In this document: positions 10,609-10,768 of the stretch, one piece after another
Layout: every line of letters begins with the position of its first letter
Numbering within the stretch: position 1 is the stretch's first letter
NCBI GenBank assembly: GCA_937914945.1
Contig: CALGJF010000061.1
Span: 1 to 10,768, forward strand
Length of the DNA stretch: 10,768 nt
Direction: 5' to 3'
DNA from: an uncultured Bacteroidales bacterium
GTDB lineage: Bacteria > Bacteroidota > Bacteroidia > Bacteroidales > Bacteroidaceae
The notes under the pieces: generated by a model
Seen by the model: only the letters and a program-made list of their open reading frames with translations
What the model was told of the DNA's origin: nothing
The model's database searches: none
Position numbers and translations under genes: made by a program

Positions 10609-10768
10609 AATTTCGCCCCGCCGGGGCTTTATTGTTAGTTTCATTTTGTTTCACAGGCCTTGTGGCCTGTGTTGAGTAATTTCGCCCCGTTGGGGCTTTA
10701 TTGTTAGTTTCATTTTGTTTCACAGGCCTTGCGGCCTGTGTTGGGTAATTTCGCCCCGTTGGGGCTTT
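10609..10768. repeat. 69-bp tandem repeat with two hairpins per unit
   Basis: Units start at 10609, 10678 and 10747 (exactly 69 bases apart) and run off the edge: 2.3 copies seen. Each unit holds GCCCC-N3-GGGGC and CACAGGCC-N4-GGCCTGTG, joined by the AT-rich TTTATTGTTAGTTTCATTTT. Copies differ at only a few positions, and the hairpin changes fall in loops (GCC versus GTT; TTGT versus TTGC) so both stems stay intact. No unit contains a unique spacer and no start codon opens a reading frame through it. Confidence 0.9.

Noticed and set aside
10609..10768. CRISPR array
   Set aside because: The whole 69-base unit repeats with no unique spacers, and no cas gene is present.

Overview
The window looks like chromosomal DNA of a Bacteroidales member (phylum Bacteroidota). 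The clues are repeated TAnnTTTG-type -7 boxes, several with a TTTG-like -33 element 18-22 bp upstream; AT-rich leaders with little Shine-Dalgarno sequence; GC-rich hairpins in long intergenic gaps; and the family resemblance of the proteins. The exact genus cannot be fixed from the sequence.

Layout, left to right. 1-587 (-): an lrgA-lrgB-like membrane pair (lrgB runs off the edge), with a promoter inside a dyad repeat. 835-1368 (-): an orphan AT-rich membrane protein. About 1430-1625 (-): an untranslated structured RNA with a textbook promoter and a rod-like fold, best explained as a 6S-like RNA. 1843-2478 (+): a flavodoxin-fold FMN reductase with a four-Cys cluster. 2479-4514: a low-density accessory stretch holding a very AT-rich lipoprotein gene, a recombinase-type HTH remnant, large palindromes and two copies of a structured intergenic repeat. 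4515-5822 (-): a GMP synthetase whose glutaminase domain is shortened and lacks its catalytic cysteine. 5956-6399 (-): mscL. 6712-7848 (+): a 28-residue lipoprotein followed by gapA. 7918-8442 (-): a small heat-shock protein with a ten-cysteine insertion. 8660-9751 (-): a chorismatase-like protein. 9868-10335 (-): a free-standing alanyl-tRNA editing domain, preceded by three palindromes of identical architecture. From 10609 to the edge: a 69-bp tandem repeat made of two hairpins per unit.

Most genes are separate units ending in hairpin terminators; only lrgA-lrgB (ATGA overlap) and lipoprotein-gapA look co-transcribed. Core functions (GMP synthesis, glycolysis, osmotic release valve, chaperone, tRNA proofreading) are interleaved with accessory pieces. 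The most unusual items are the cysteine-loaded Hsp20, the glutaminase-dead GMP synthetase, the triple operator array upstream of the editing protein, the bistable 6S-like RNA, and the shared sequence found just after the stop codons of the two orphan AT-rich genes.
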